NCBI RefSeq assembly: GCF_038008685.1
Contig: NZ_JBBOZQ010000001.1
Span: 1,984,001 to 2,048,000 of the forward strand
Reading direction: 5' to 3'
DNA from: Lysinibacillus sp. FSL W8-0992
Lineage (GTDB): Bacteria > Bacillota > Bacilli > Bacillales_A > Planococcaceae
Length of the DNA stretch: 64,000 nt
The notes below the pieces were generated by a model that saw only the letters and a list, made by a program, of their open reading frames with translations, made no database searches and was not told the DNA's origin. Positions 18,137-27,096 of this stretch are shown in pieces (position 1 is the stretch's first letter; each line of letters begins with the position of its first letter). A program made the position numbers and the translations under genes.

Positions 18137-18187
18137 ATAAACAGTGAGCTAGTCAATAGCTTAAAAAATTATTTAGGAGGAATTATA

Positions 18188-18409
18188 ATGGCTAACATGC
18201 AAAACAATCGCAACAGAAACAACAATGAAAACATGACTGTAGAAGAAGCGGGTCGTAAAGGCGGAGAAGCTACCTCCAAAAATCATGATCATGATTTTTA
18301 TGAAGAAATAGGACGTAAAGGTGGAGAAGCACGCAGCAACCAGCGTAGTAGCAACTCCAATGAAAACCAAAATCAACGTAATAAAAATAACAATAACAAC
18401 AACAATTAA
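18188..18409 (+). CDS. KGG-repeat general stress protein (GsiB-like)
   Basis: A 73-residue, very hydrophilic protein with two KGG repeats (EAGRKGGEAT and EIGRKGGEAR, about residues 20-50), Asn-rich ends and no membrane segment. KGG proteins resemble plant LEA proteins and accumulate during stress and starvation. B. subtilis GsiB has five repeats, so this is a short version. The ATG follows AGGAGG. A SigB-like promoter lies 51 bases upstream and a strong terminator follows, so it is monocistronic. Its role as a protective hydrophilin is inferred. Confidence 0.85.
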   Translation: MANMQNNRNRNNNENMTVEEAGRKGGEATSKNHDHDFYEEIGRKGGEARSNQRSSNSNENQNQRNKNNNNNNN

Positions 18410-18442
18410 TTAATATGAAGTAAAAGGCTTAACCAAGCAAAG

Positions 18443-18477
18443 AGGCGTTTGTAGTTTATAACTACAAACGCCTTTTT
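18443..18477 (+). terminator. Terminator of the KGG gene
   Basis: AGGCGTTTGTAGTT pairs perfectly with AACTACAAACGCCT around a three-base loop and ends in five T. Confidence 0.9.
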
Positions 18478-18612
18478 AATGGAAAAATTCTCATTTTCTC
18501 TGATTTAACAGGATAAATATATTGAATTTCCCCTAAATGTAGTATATATTTAATCCGCTTGTAATAAATTATCATTAGCTTGTTTTCAGAGGAAATGAGG
18601 AAAGCGTTAATA

Positions 18613-19170
18613 ATGACAACATTGCATAAAGAAAAAGAACTATATGATGTAATTAATTCCGTTATGCAAACTGTAGGGATAACGGTGGCGATAAAACAAG
18701 ATCATTCTGGTATTAATATGAGTTATAACTTTATTGGGGATTATATAGGATTTGATGCGAACAGATTAATAGAAGCAAGAAATGAGCTAATGTTACAACT
18801 TCCACTTGAGGTTTATGTAAAAACCATTACTTTACATGAACTAGGTCATGCTATTGACCGTGAAGCGCTACAAGCATCACTTCCAAGAACAATTGAAATT
18901 TTTAAAATGAAAAAACAGCATGCAAAAAAAGAAATTTATCGAAATGAACGTCTTTTATCTATGATAATTGAAGAGCACGAAATGAATATTCAATTTGAGG
19001 AAACTGCATGGGATAATGCACGGACCCTTAATAATGCACTTCAGCTAATAGATAAAAACGACTTTGACTATATAAAGCAACATAGCCTAGCGACATATAA
19101 TCATTTATATGAACAAGATTTACTTGCATACCATAACCTTGTAAGCCAGCCTGTTTTACAGTTGGCTTAG
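18613..19170 (+). CDS. Uncharacterised protein with HELGH zinc-metallopeptidase motif
   Basis: A 185-residue soluble protein with HEXXH in LHELGHAID (residues 75-79) and, further on, EEHEMNIQFEETAWDNAR, in which a glutamate near AW could be the third zinc ligand as in gluzincins. No signal peptide or membrane segment is visible. I do not recognise the family. The start is uncertain: TTG 18580 and ATG 18595 are also in frame; ATG 18613 is preferred because GAGGAAAG lies about ten bases upstream, whereas 18595 is too close to its own purine-rich site. It stands alone between two terminators. Confidence 0.65.
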   Translation: MTTLHKEKELYDVINSVMQTVGITVAIKQDHSGINMSYNFIGDYIGFDANRLIEARNELMLQLPLEVYVKTITLHELGHAIDREALQASLPRTIEIFKMKKQHAKKEIYRNERLLSMIIEEHEMNIQFEETAWDNARTLNNALQLIDKNDFDYIKQHSLATYNHLYEQDLLAYHNLVSQPVLQLA

Positions 19171-19193
19171 TGTAAACGATCGTCAGCACTCTA

Positions 19194-19215
19194 AATTGTT
19201 TGAGTGCCTGGCACC
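19194..19215 (-). repeat. Dispersed short repeat, inverted copy
   Basis: AATTGTTTGAGTGCCTGGCACC is the exact reverse orientation of the GGTGCCAGGCAC...AAACAATT family seen elsewhere. It sits 23 bases after the stop codon of the HELGH gene, directly before its terminator. Confidence 0.7.
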
Positions 19216-19216
19216 T

Positions 19217-19255
19217 AAAGTCACTCATTTGAAAATAATGAGTGACTTTCTTTTA
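19217..19255 (+). terminator. Terminator of the HELGH gene
   Basis: AAAGTCACTCATT pairs perfectly with AATGAGTGACTTT around a seven-base loop, followed by CTTTTAT. Confidence 0.8.
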
Positions 19256-19344
19256 TATGTAGGGAAAATTAATACCCTAATTAAATATGTCTATATGAGA
19301 TTGTTTTGAAATGCAAGCTGTTTATTTTAAATTTGTGAATATAC

Positions 19345-19390
19345 ACAAAAAACCCCGCAAACACTTGAATAAACAAGGTTGCGGGGTTTA
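19345..19390 (-). terminator. Terminator of rpsD
   Basis: On the minus strand AACCCCGCAA pairs with TTGCGGGGTT and is followed by a T run (plus-strand A tract 19347-19352). Confidence 0.85.
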
Positions 19391-19419
19391 AGAAACGAAA
19401 ACAATCTAACGTTAAAAAA

Positions 19420-20022
19420 TTAACGAGAGTAGTACTCTACGATGAATGCTTCGTTGATTTCAGCAGATAGTTCAGAACGTTCTGGAAGGCGAGTGAATGT
19501 ACCTTCTTTTTTGTCTGCATCAAAAGTTAAGTAGTCAGGTACGAAGTTGTTTACTTCGATAGCTTCTGTTACTACAGCAAGGTTTTGAGATTTTTCACGA
19601 AGAGAAATCGTTTGACCTGGTTTAACGCTGAATGATGGAATATCAACGCGTTTGCCATCTACTAAGATATGACCGTGGTTTACTAATTGACGAGAACCAC
19701 GACGAGTGCGAGCTAAACCTAAACGGTAAACTAAGTTGTCAAGGCGAGTTTCAAGAAGGATCATGAAGTTTTCACCGTGAACACCTTTCATTTTACCAGC
19801 GCGGTCAAATAGAGTACGGAATTGACGTTCAGTCATACCATACATATGACGAAGTTTTTGTTTTTCTTGAAGTTGTAAACCGTATTCTGATAATTTTTTA
19901 CGTTGGTTCGGGCCGTGTTGACCTGGTGCGTAAGGGCGTTTTTCGATTTCTTTACCAGTACCGCTTAGTGAGATACCAAGACGACGTGATAATTTCCAAG
20001 ATGGACCTGTATAACGAGACAT
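19420..20022 (-). CDS. rpsD: Ribosomal protein S4
   Basis: A 200-residue small-subunit protein that binds 16S rRNA early in assembly. It begins [16 protein letters not shown] and carries the S4 RNA-binding domain ([20 protein letters not shown] ... NGH-type [11 protein letters not shown]). The open frame starts 15 codons earlier, but the ATG at 20022 follows GGAGGAG. It has no zinc cysteines, so it is the C-minus form. As in B. subtilis it is monocistronic. Confidence 0.97.
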   Translation of the reverse strand: MSRYTGPSWKLSRRLGISLSGTGKEIEKRPYAPGQHGPNQRKKLSEYGLQLQEKQKLRHMYGMTERQFRTLFDRAGKMKGVHGENFMILLETRLDNLVYRLGLARTRRGSRQLVNHGHILVDGKRVDIPSFSVKPGQTISLREKSQNLAVVTEAIEVNNFVPDYLTFDADKKEGTFTRLPERSELSAEINEAFIVEYYSR

Positions 20023-20489
20023 ATTGTTGTCTCCTCCTTTAAATTTGGTTTTTTTGTTGTAAAACAAAAACCAGTAGTACCCATTCTTATACGTATTTTA
20101 TTTTCATGTATTTTCGCCTATGCAGCCTTTAGGTTACATAATACACCATCAATTTGTATCTGAGAGACTTTGAGAAGTAATACTCAGTAAAATTGAGGAA
20201 TAAAATACAGTAATAAGCTCATACCACTGCTGCGTTTATTTTACACAATCTTCATTGTAACTGCTTATAGCGTAGACGTCAATTATTAGTATTGCTTTTT
20301 TCAAAAAGGTCTATAGTAGGAATTTCCTTGAAAGTCATTTTACACTACTACGAAATGGTTAATGATACGGTATTAAATGTAAATTGTAAAAGTAAGGCAG
20401 AATTAAATAGTCAAAATGACACAAATTATGTATAATACATTATAAGTTAATAGTAATTGATTTGTACGTTATATAGAAAAGGTGATTTC
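20023..20489. other. Divergent intergenic region between rpsD and the DgcP-like gene
   Basis: About 470 bases without a gene. The rpsD side should hold its promoter and a 5' leader; in Bacillus S4 represses its own leader, but I cannot recognise the pseudoknot by eye. On the plus strand TATAAT at 20431-20436 is a good -10 for the diguanylate cyclase gene, without a convincing -35. Confidence 0.5.
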
Positions 20490-22373
20490 ATGACAGACCA
20501 TTTACAAACGCTGAAATATATAAAATCTGATGTTTTGAGCATTTGGGTGAGTTCGAATGGAGGACTAATTAGTTTTAATGAGTATTTTTATTCATTTAAA
20601 CAGTGTCTAAAGAAGCACTTGAAAATTGAAAATGCGGCATTTCTTAGCTTTGAAGGTAATAGTTTAATACCTGTGGAAGAATTAGCTAATTTGACGATTG
20701 AAACAAAACTAAATGCTGTGTCATGGCTAATGATAGAAGCCAGCTTTTACCAACAGAAAGTGGTGAAGCTTCCTTATATATTAAAAGAAAAACCAGCCTA
20801 TAATATGATGACAGATATGGTGCTTTTCCAGGCGGAGGGCAAAGATCCTATTGGTGTGTTGCTTGTAGAAGCCACTGATACTTGGACGGACTTTATGACT
20901 TCGGATTATGGTGAAGAGTGTGTAGAAACGCTTACGAAAGTTTTACAACTACTGATTGAAAACCTAGAAGTAAAATTGAATGAAGACCAATATAGAAAAC
21001 TTTATAATATGACGGACTTATTTCATTCAACAATGGATATTGATTTGATTTTAGAAAACGTTTTAAAAAATATTCGAGATAATTTCCCGGAATTTAATGT
21101 GGAGCTTATTTTATCCAACGATCAAGATCGCCATACGACAATCGATATAAAGCTTTTTGATTACTTATCGGAAAGACCTGCTACAATTGAAGCCTTTGTA
21201 TCAGGTGAGTTGACAACTGAACTAGCTGGAGACTTAAATTGTCGATTATTAAACGCTCCTATAAAAGGGAGACAAGCCATTTATGGGATTTTACAAGTTA
21301 ATGCACCAACCACATACCTTTTTTCAGCAACTGAAAAAGATTTTGTGCGCATGCTCGCACAAGCATCTGGCAATGCACTAGAAAATGCCAAATTATATCA
21401 TCAATCGCATCGCCTCGTAAGTGACTTACAACTTATCAATGAAACATCGCATCGATTAAATATGCGAATTGATATTAATGAAATGTTACTTTTCCTACAA
21501 AAACAATTAATGAAGTCTTTCCAACCAATGGAAGTTTGTTTCGCTTTTAAAGATAATGCTACCTATGTAGTGAAAGATGCTAGTACATCCTTATTTAAAT
21601 CAGACGAAGGCAAGACTTATATAAATCATGTTGAACAACATTTTGAGCATACAAATGATCCACTGTTTATTGCCGATTTTAGCAGGTTAACCCCAAATCA
21701 AATAGAATATCGTTCAATTATGGCGATTCCTATCTTAATGGAGGAAAAAATTAATGGCTTTAGTATCGTATTACACAAAGAGCCGTATTTCTTTTCATTT
21801 GATAGTTTTAAGCTAATGCAATCGTTAATCCATCATTCTTCATTAGCGATAGCAAACTCTATTTTACGAAATCAGCTACAAGAAATGGTTGATCGAGATC
21901 ATTTAACAAAATTATATGCACGTAGTTATTTAGACCAATTTGTAGAAAAATCACTGAAAACAGATCAATCAGGAATGTTCTTACTGATTGATATTGATAA
22001 TTTTAAACGCATCAATGATACCTATGGTCATCAAATAGGTGATAAAATTCTCGTGCAGATTGCCGTGCAATTAGAGGAAACAATAGGTGCCAGTGGAATT
22101 TGTGCTCGCTGGGGTGGAGAGGAAATGTCGGTGTATGTGCCTAATGTTGATGAGCAAGAAGCTATCGAGCTAGCATCAACAATAGTAGAAGTAATTCCGA
22201 ATGCAACAGATCCTCAAGTAACAATTTCAGCAGGTCTTATTACATGGGATCAATTCTATAGACCAGCCTTTCAATCTGTTTTCCTACATGCTGACACAGC
22301 TTTATATGAAGCGAAAAATAATGGGAAAAATAGATTCTGTATTCATGATCGAACGTTACAAACAAATGCATAA
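20490..22373 (+). CDS. DgcP-like diguanylate cyclase (GAF domains plus GGDEF with GGEEM signature)
   Basis: A 627-residue cytosolic protein with GAF-like modules in the first 450 residues and a C-terminal GGDEF domain starting RDHLTKLYARSYLD. The Mg2+-binding LLIDIDNFKRINDTYGHQIGD is intact. The signature is GGEEM (542-546) in place of GG(D/E)EF. The RxxD inhibitory site is absent (GASG at that position). By context next to rpsD it is the homologue of B. subtilis YtrP/DgcP, which makes cyclic di-GMP. The ATG at 20490 follows AAAAGGTGA; an upstream frame of 11 codons is unsupported. The Met substitution leaves activity likely but unproven. Confidence 0.85.
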   Translation: MTDHLQTLKYIKSDVLSIWVSSNGGLISFNEYFYSFKQCLKKHLKIENAAFLSFEGNSLIPVEELANLTIETKLNAVSWLMIEASFYQQKVVKLPYILKEKPAYNMMTDMVLFQAEGKDPIGVLLVEATDTWTDFMTSDYGEECVETLTKVLQLLIENLEVKLNEDQYRKLYNMTDLFHSTMDIDLILENVLKNIRDNFPEFNVELILSNDQDRHTTIDIKLFDYLSERPATIEAFVSGELTTELAGDLNCRLLNAPIKGRQAIYGILQVNAPTTYLFSATEKDFVRMLAQASGNALENAKLYHQSHRLVSDLQLINETSHRLNMRIDINEMLLFLQKQLMKSFQPMEVCFAFKDNATYVVKDASTSLFKSDEGKTYINHVEQHFEHTNDPLFIADFSRLTPNQIEYRSIMAIPILMEEKINGFSIVLHKEPYFFSFDSFKLMQSLIHHSSLAIANSILRNQLQEMVDRDHLTKLYARSYLDQFVEKSLKTDQSGMFLLIDIDNFKRINDTYGHQIGDKILVQIAVQLEETIGASGICARWGGEEMSVYVPNVDEQEAIELASTIVEVIPNATDPQVTISAGLITWDQFYRPAFQSVFLHADTALYEAKNNGKNRFCIHDRTLQTNA

Positions 22374-22393
22374 ACTATGTTTTACAATAAATT

Positions 22394-22438
22394 TGCCCCG
22401 AAATGATATATTTATAATCCATTTCAGGGCATTTTTTA
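22394..22438. terminator. Bidirectional terminator between the DgcP-like gene and the GAF reductase gene
   Basis: TGCCCCGAAATG pairs with CATTTCAGGGCA (one mismatch) across a loop of about 16 bases, followed by six T on the plus strand. Confidence 0.75.
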
Positions 22439-22457
22439 GTGGCTACTTGTGGGTCTT

Positions 22458-22937
22458 TTAAATATGAAGCAGCAATGTTTTTACAAAATGTTCTAAGCCG
22501 ATTTGATCATCAGCAGAAAAGCGATTTTTGATAGGACTATCAATATCAAGCACGCCCATTACCTTGTCTTGTTGAATTAGAGGAATGACAATTTCAGATT
22601 GAGAGGCAGCATCGCATGCAATATGTCCTGGAAATGCGTGAACATCATCTACGACAAGCGTTTCTTTTGTTGACACAGCTGATCCGCAAACGCCACGCCC
22701 AACTGGAATTCTCACGCATGCAGGTAAGCCTTGGAATGGTCCTAATACTAGCTCTTCCTCTTGTAATATGTAAAAGCCAACCCAGTTAATGTCAGGGAGG
22801 AATTGATTAAGCAATGCAGACGCGTTGCTTAAATTAGCAATACGATCTGTTTCTCCAGTGAGTAGTGCATCTAATTGCTTTGCTAATGTATTGTATTGAT
22901 CGACGATGGATCCTTCATAATTAATTTGTGTAAACAT
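22458..22937 (-). CDS. GAF-domain free methionine-(R)-sulfoxide reductase
   Basis: A 159-residue single GAF domain. The three cysteines of the fRMsr family are visible: LPACVRI, GRGVCGSAV and HIACDAASQSEIV. These reduce free Met-R-sulfoxide using thioredoxin. INWVGFYIL and MGVLDIDSP are typical of the family, known as YtsP in B. subtilis. The ATG follows GAGGTGC. It lies 20 bases after the histidinol-phosphatase gene on the same strand, so the two are likely co-transcribed. Confidence 0.9.
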   Translation of the reverse strand: MFTQINYEGSIVDQYNTLAKQLDALLTGETDRIANLSNASALLNQFLPDINWVGFYILQEEELVLGPFQGLPACVRIPVGRGVCGSAVSTKETLVVDDVHAFPGHIACDAASQSEIVIPLIQQDKVMGVLDIDSPIKNRFSADDQIGLEHFVKTLLLHI

Positions 22938-22957
22938 AATAGCACCTCGTTTAAAAG

Positions 22958-23755
22958 TTATATAATTGGAAATAAAGTTTTATAATGCTGATGTAGATCA
23001 ACAGCGGTATGCGCATCAGAACCGAAAACGACAGGTAATCCGATCGTTTTACTATAATCGATAAAGGCAAATGGTGGATATGGCTCTTGACAGTATGTTT
23101 TACTTAAACCAGCACTATTTAAATCTAACTCATATCCTTTTTGCTGCATAGTAGTTAATACTTCCTGAATGCGGACAGTATCATCAATTTTCGTATTATG
23201 GGCTAGTTGAAACTTATGAACAAGTGTTGGATGTCCGATGCGCTTCGGTTTGTATTGACCTAAATCTGCATCTATAGATTGTAGGACAGTATCATAATAT
23301 AAGTGATAAACTTGTTCAATAGAACCTACCTTTTTAGCAAAAGCTATAAAACTATCAGCAGAAAAATCAATACATTCATATGTGTTTTCCCATTGTAAAA
23401 AATGCACTGATAAAATAGAGTCATCTAAAAAATGCCCATATGTATCAAGGAATTTACGCGTTTCTTGCTCAAAGCCTTGAATATAGTCTATCTCTAAACC
23501 AATACGAATGCGAATATCTTGTGCGTACTGCTTTTGGAGCTGCTGTAAGTCCTCGAAATACGGCATTAAAAAATCTGGTTGCATTCCACTATCCTGTTCG
23601 GGTGTTGGGTCGCTAAAATTAGAAGGCAATGGTGCATGTTCTGTAAATGTAATATCCGTAAAGTTTTCAGCAATAGCTTTTTCAATATATTGTGTAAATG
23701 AATCAGATGTCCCATGTGGGCAATAGGGGCTATGGATATGGCCGTCTCTTTTCAT
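22958..23755 (-). CDS. hisJ: Histidinol-phosphatase (PHP type)
   Basis: A 265-residue PHP-family phosphoesterase that makes histidinol, the penultimate step of histidine synthesis. The metal-site motifs DGHIHSPYCPHG, FTEHAPLP, LSVHF and GSDAHTA are all present. B. subtilis HisJ (268 residues) lies in the same place next to ezrA. The ATG at 23755 follows GGAGTG. It is followed by the GAF reductase gene and is divergent from ezrA. Confidence 0.93.
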   Translation of the reverse strand: MKRDGHIHSPYCPHGTSDSFTQYIEKAIAENFTDITFTEHAPLPSNFSDPTPEQDSGMQPDFLMPYFEDLQQLQKQYAQDIRIRIGLEIDYIQGFEQETRKFLDTYGHFLDDSILSVHFLQWENTYECIDFSADSFIAFAKKVGSIEQVYHLYYDTVLQSIDADLGQYKPKRIGHPTLVHKFQLAHNTKIDDTVRIQEVLTTMQQKGYELDLNSAGLSKTYCQEPYPPFAFIDYSKTIGLPVVFGSDAHTAVDLHQHYKTLFPII

Positions 23756-23954
23756 ACATATTACACTCCTTTATCTAGTAAAATGATAATTACATATTTA
23801 AGCTCTATGTTCAATGACATAGGCGGAACTGTCAATATGTAGGTCGTGAATACACTTTTCTGAAAATCACTCAAATTTTAGTACAAAAGGCGAAAACATA
23901 GTATATAATGTATACAACTAGCCAATTCGTTTATTGTAGAATAGGAGGCTTACG

Positions 23955-25658
23955 ATGGAGTATATCATCATTCCAATTATCCTACTATTAATTTTAGCCA
24001 TAGTAGGATTAATGATGCGAAGAAAACATACAACAATCATTTCACAACTTGAAAATGAAAAATTACAAATACAAAACAATCCCATAAATGAGGAAATTTC
24101 CAAAGTTAAATCTTTAAACATGAATGGTGAAACAGAGGAAATGTTTGAACGGTGGCGTAATAGTTGGGATGAAGTCATCGATGTACATATGACAAAAATT
24201 GATTCGCTTCTATTCGACGCTGAAGATCAAATCAATCGTCTTCGTTTTAAAAAAGCAACGTTGATAGAACGTGAAATAGAAGATTATATTCTTAAGTGTG
24301 AAAAAGATAAAGATAAAATCTTAGAAGAACTTAATGAATTAATTGGCAGCGAAGAAAAAAACCGTATTGAAATTGAACAGCTTAAAGAATATTATCGATC
24401 AGCACGTAAAACATTGCTTGCGCATCAACACTCATTTGGTGTGGCTTTACCAGCACTTGAACAAAAATTAGAAGTGTTTATTCAAAAATTTGAGGAATTT
24501 GATGTACTCACAAGCGAAGGGAATTATTTGCAGGCGCGTGAAATTGTCATTAGCTTGAATCAAGAATCACAGCAGACATTTGAATACATTAATGATGTTC
24601 CAACTATTTTGACGGAACTACAAGTAAAGTTACCAGGTGCGGTTCAAGAATTGCGCAATGGTCAGCGTGAAATGGAAGAACAATCATACTACTTGCATCA
24701 TTTAGAGCTAACAGACGCGTTGGACAAACTGGAAGTTGAATTTGCTACGTTAAAAGGTGAACTTGCGGAGCTGAATTTAACAGCTGTTAAACCTCGTGTT
24801 GCTGAAATAAATGAAGAAATTGACCGTTTCTATGATTTACTTGAAAAAGAAGTAATTGCTAAAAATTATGTAGACCAAAATTGTGAGCGATTGTTAGGAT
24901 CCATTACTAACGTTATTAGCTCTACTCGATTAGTTAGTGATGAAGCAACATTTGTTCAGCAAAGTTACCATTTGAATGAAAAAGATGCTGAAATTCCAAA
25001 AGCTGCTTTAAAACAATTAGAAGCACTTCAACGCCGCTATGATTTATTGGCAATGCGTGTTTCAGAGGAAAAATCGGCTTATTCAAGTCTACAAGAGGAA
25101 TTAATTGAAATTAGCGAAGAGCTAGAGCGTATCCACGAAGAGCAAGGGCATTTATCGAATACAATGAAAAAGCTTCGCATTGATGAAAATAAAGCTCGTA
25201 CACAAGTGGAAAACTTGAAAAAAACACTACAAGAAACAGATCGCCTGTTAAATAAGGCAAATATTCCTGGTATTCCAGAAGAGATGGATGCTCGTTTAGA
25301 TGAGGCTGCTGAGCATATTTATATTGTCATGCAAAGTCTACAAGAAGTTCCACTCAACATGGGAACAATCCATAATAACTTGAATGCAGCGACTCTTTGT
25401 GTTGAGGATGTGCATTCGAAGGCACATGAATTGATTGAGAATGTCATGCTTATCGAACGTATCATTCAATATGGCAATCGTCACCGTGCAACGAATCCAA
25501 AATTAAATGCTCGTTTAAAAGAAGCGGAACAAGCATTCCATCAATACCGTTATGCGAAAGCTTTAGAAGAAGCTGGGACTGCAGTAGAGGAAATGGAGCC
25601 AGGTGCATTAAAGCGTATAGAAGCAATAGTTGCAGAAGAGACGCTAACAAAGTCTTAA
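23955..25658 (+). CDS. ezrA: Septation ring formation regulator EzrA
   Basis: A 567-residue protein with one N-terminal membrane helix (about 3-21) followed by a long cytoplasmic region that is almost all coiled coil (four spectrin-like segments). EzrA restrains FtsZ ring assembly away from mid-cell and helps recruit PBP1. The usual C-terminal QNR patch appears as YGNRHRATNPKL (residues 505 on). The ATG follows AGGAGG. TATAAT at 23904-23909 is a plausible -10. A strong terminator follows the gene. Confidence 0.95.
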   Translation: MEYIIIPIILLLILAIVGLMMRRKHTTIISQLENEKLQIQNNPINEEISKVKSLNMNGETEEMFERWRNSWDEVIDVHMTKIDSLLFDAEDQINRLRFKKATLIEREIEDYILKCEKDKDKILEELNELIGSEEKNRIEIEQLKEYYRSARKTLLAHQHSFGVALPALEQKLEVFIQKFEEFDVLTSEGNYLQAREIVISLNQESQQTFEYINDVPTILTELQVKLPGAVQELRNGQREMEEQSYYLHHLELTDALDKLEVEFATLKGELAELNLTAVKPRVAEINEEIDRFYDLLEKEVIAKNYVDQNCERLLGSITNVISSTRLVSDEATFVQQSYHLNEKDAEIPKAALKQLEALQRRYDLLAMRVSEEKSAYSSLQEELIEISEELERIHEEQGHLSNTMKKLRIDENKARTQVENLKKTLQETDRLLNKANIPGIPEEMDARLDEAAEHIYIVMQSLQEVPLNMGTIHNNLNAATLCVEDVHSKAHELIENVMLIERIIQYGNRHRATNPKLNARLKEAEQAFHQYRYAKALEEAGTAVEEMEPGALKRIEAIVAEETLTKS

Positions 25659-25697
25659 GTACTTCGAAGTGAATAAAAGAAAATAAACTAAAGAAAC

Positions 25698-25745
25698 AGC
25701 TACCTAAAAAGTGACGTAATGAACTTTTTAGGTAGCTATTTTATT
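25698..25745 (+). terminator. Terminator of ezrA
   Basis: A 15-base perfect stem AGCTACCTAAAAAGT / ACTTTTTAGGTAGCT with a ten-base loop, then ATTTTATTT. Confidence 0.9.
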
Positions 25746-25935
25746 TATTGCTACTAACGTTAGCAATGGTCAAAAAAAGTAAATTTATTCGTGCTATTCT
25801 ATGGTCAAAATAAATTATATAGGTCATCAAAAAGGGATGATAAATGACTAAATCAGAATAATTAGTAGTCAATCGCCACAGATTGCGTTATGATAAATAC
25901 CGTTAAATCAACGTTTTGAAAGTGTGTGAAAAATA

Positions 25936-27096
25936 ATGAAAGTTAATACAATTTATCTTGATAATAGTGCTACAACAAAGCCTTATAAAGAAGTAATGCA
26001 GACGTTTATGGCAGTGAATGAACAGTATTATGCGAACCCTGCATCGATTCATGCCATGGGTGTAGAATCAAATGAATTATTAATGCGTGCGCGTGAGCAA
26101 GTAGCAGATATTTTGAAGACTGAAGCAAAAAATGTGCTATTTACTTCAGGTGGTACCGAATCAAATAACACAGCAATTATTGGTTTAGCACGTGGCAACA
26201 CACATAAGGGTAAACATATTTTAACTACGGAAATAGAGCATCCTTCTGTGTTAGAATCAGTCAAACAGCTTGAAAAAGAAGGCTTTGAAATAGAGTATTT
26301 ACATGTAAATGCACAAGGTGTAATTTCATTAGACGAGCTAAAGGCAAAAATACGCAAAGATACGATTTTAGTTAGTATGATGCATGTAAATAATGAAATG
26401 GGTGCTATTCAACCTGTTTTTGAAGCTGCTACAATCGTCCATGCAGAAAGTCGAGCGGCATTCCATATCGATGCAGTGCAAAGCTTTGGAAAATTACCTT
26501 TAGCATTTAACGGTGAGGAAGGTCCTGATTGTATTACAATCTCTGGACATAAAATTCATGGATTTAAAGGCTCAGGTGTCTTAGCATTCCGAAAAAAAAT
26601 GCAATGGCAGCCATATGCTTTAGGCGGTGGACAGGAATTTGGTTTACGTAGTGGCACAGTTGCTGTTCCGCAAGCAGTAGCACTGTCGAAAGCAGCTCGT
26701 ATTGCAGTAGAAACAATGAATGAACGCGCGGAAAAATACCGTAAATGGCAGCAGCAAATCCGTGCTGAGCTAGAGCAATTTGGTGACGTTGTCCATATTT
26801 TATCTACCCCAGAAAGTGCAGCTCATATTTTATCATTTAGTGTTCGTGATTTAAAAGGTGAGGTAATTATTAATGCCTTACAAAAATATGGTGTCATTGT
26901 TTCTACATCAAGTGCTTGTTCGTCAAAGCAAACAAAAACGAGCCATGTTGTAGAAGCATTAAATATTGATGAACATTTTAAAAAAGGTGTGATTCGTGTG
27001 AGTTTTGGCGCACATGTAACATCTGAAGACATAGCACAATTTATACTAGCTATCAAAAAAGTATTGATGGAACTAAAAGGAGAACTTTTATTATGA
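25936..27096 (+). CDS. Cysteine desulfurase (IscS/NifS family, NifZ-like partner of ThiI)
   Basis: A 386-residue class V PLP enzyme that takes sulfur from cysteine as a persulfide. It starts TIYLDNSATTKP; the PLP lysine is in ISGHKIHGFKGSG and the persulfide cysteine in TSSACSSKQ. Its stop codon overlaps the thiI start (ATGA), so it is translationally coupled to thiI. In B. subtilis the equivalent NifZ-ThiI pair makes 4-thiouridine in tRNA, and this is the most likely role. The ribosome-binding site is weak (GTGTGTGAAAAATA precedes the ATG). Confidence 0.93.
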   Translation: MKVNTIYLDNSATTKPYKEVMQTFMAVNEQYYANPASIHAMGVESNELLMRAREQVADILKTEAKNVLFTSGGTESNNTAIIGLARGNTHKGKHILTTEIEHPSVLESVKQLEKEGFEIEYLHVNAQGVISLDELKAKIRKDTILVSMMHVNNEMGAIQPVFEAATIVHAESRAAFHIDAVQSFGKLPLAFNGEEGPDCITISGHKIHGFKGSGVLAFRKKMQWQPYALGGGQEFGLRSGTVAVPQAVALSKAARIAVETMNERAEKYRKWQQQIRAELEQFGDVVHILSTPESAAHILSFSVRDLKGEVIINALQKYGVIVSTSSACSSKQTKTSHVVEALNIDEHFKKGVIRVSFGAHVTSEDIAQFILAIKKVLMELKGELLL

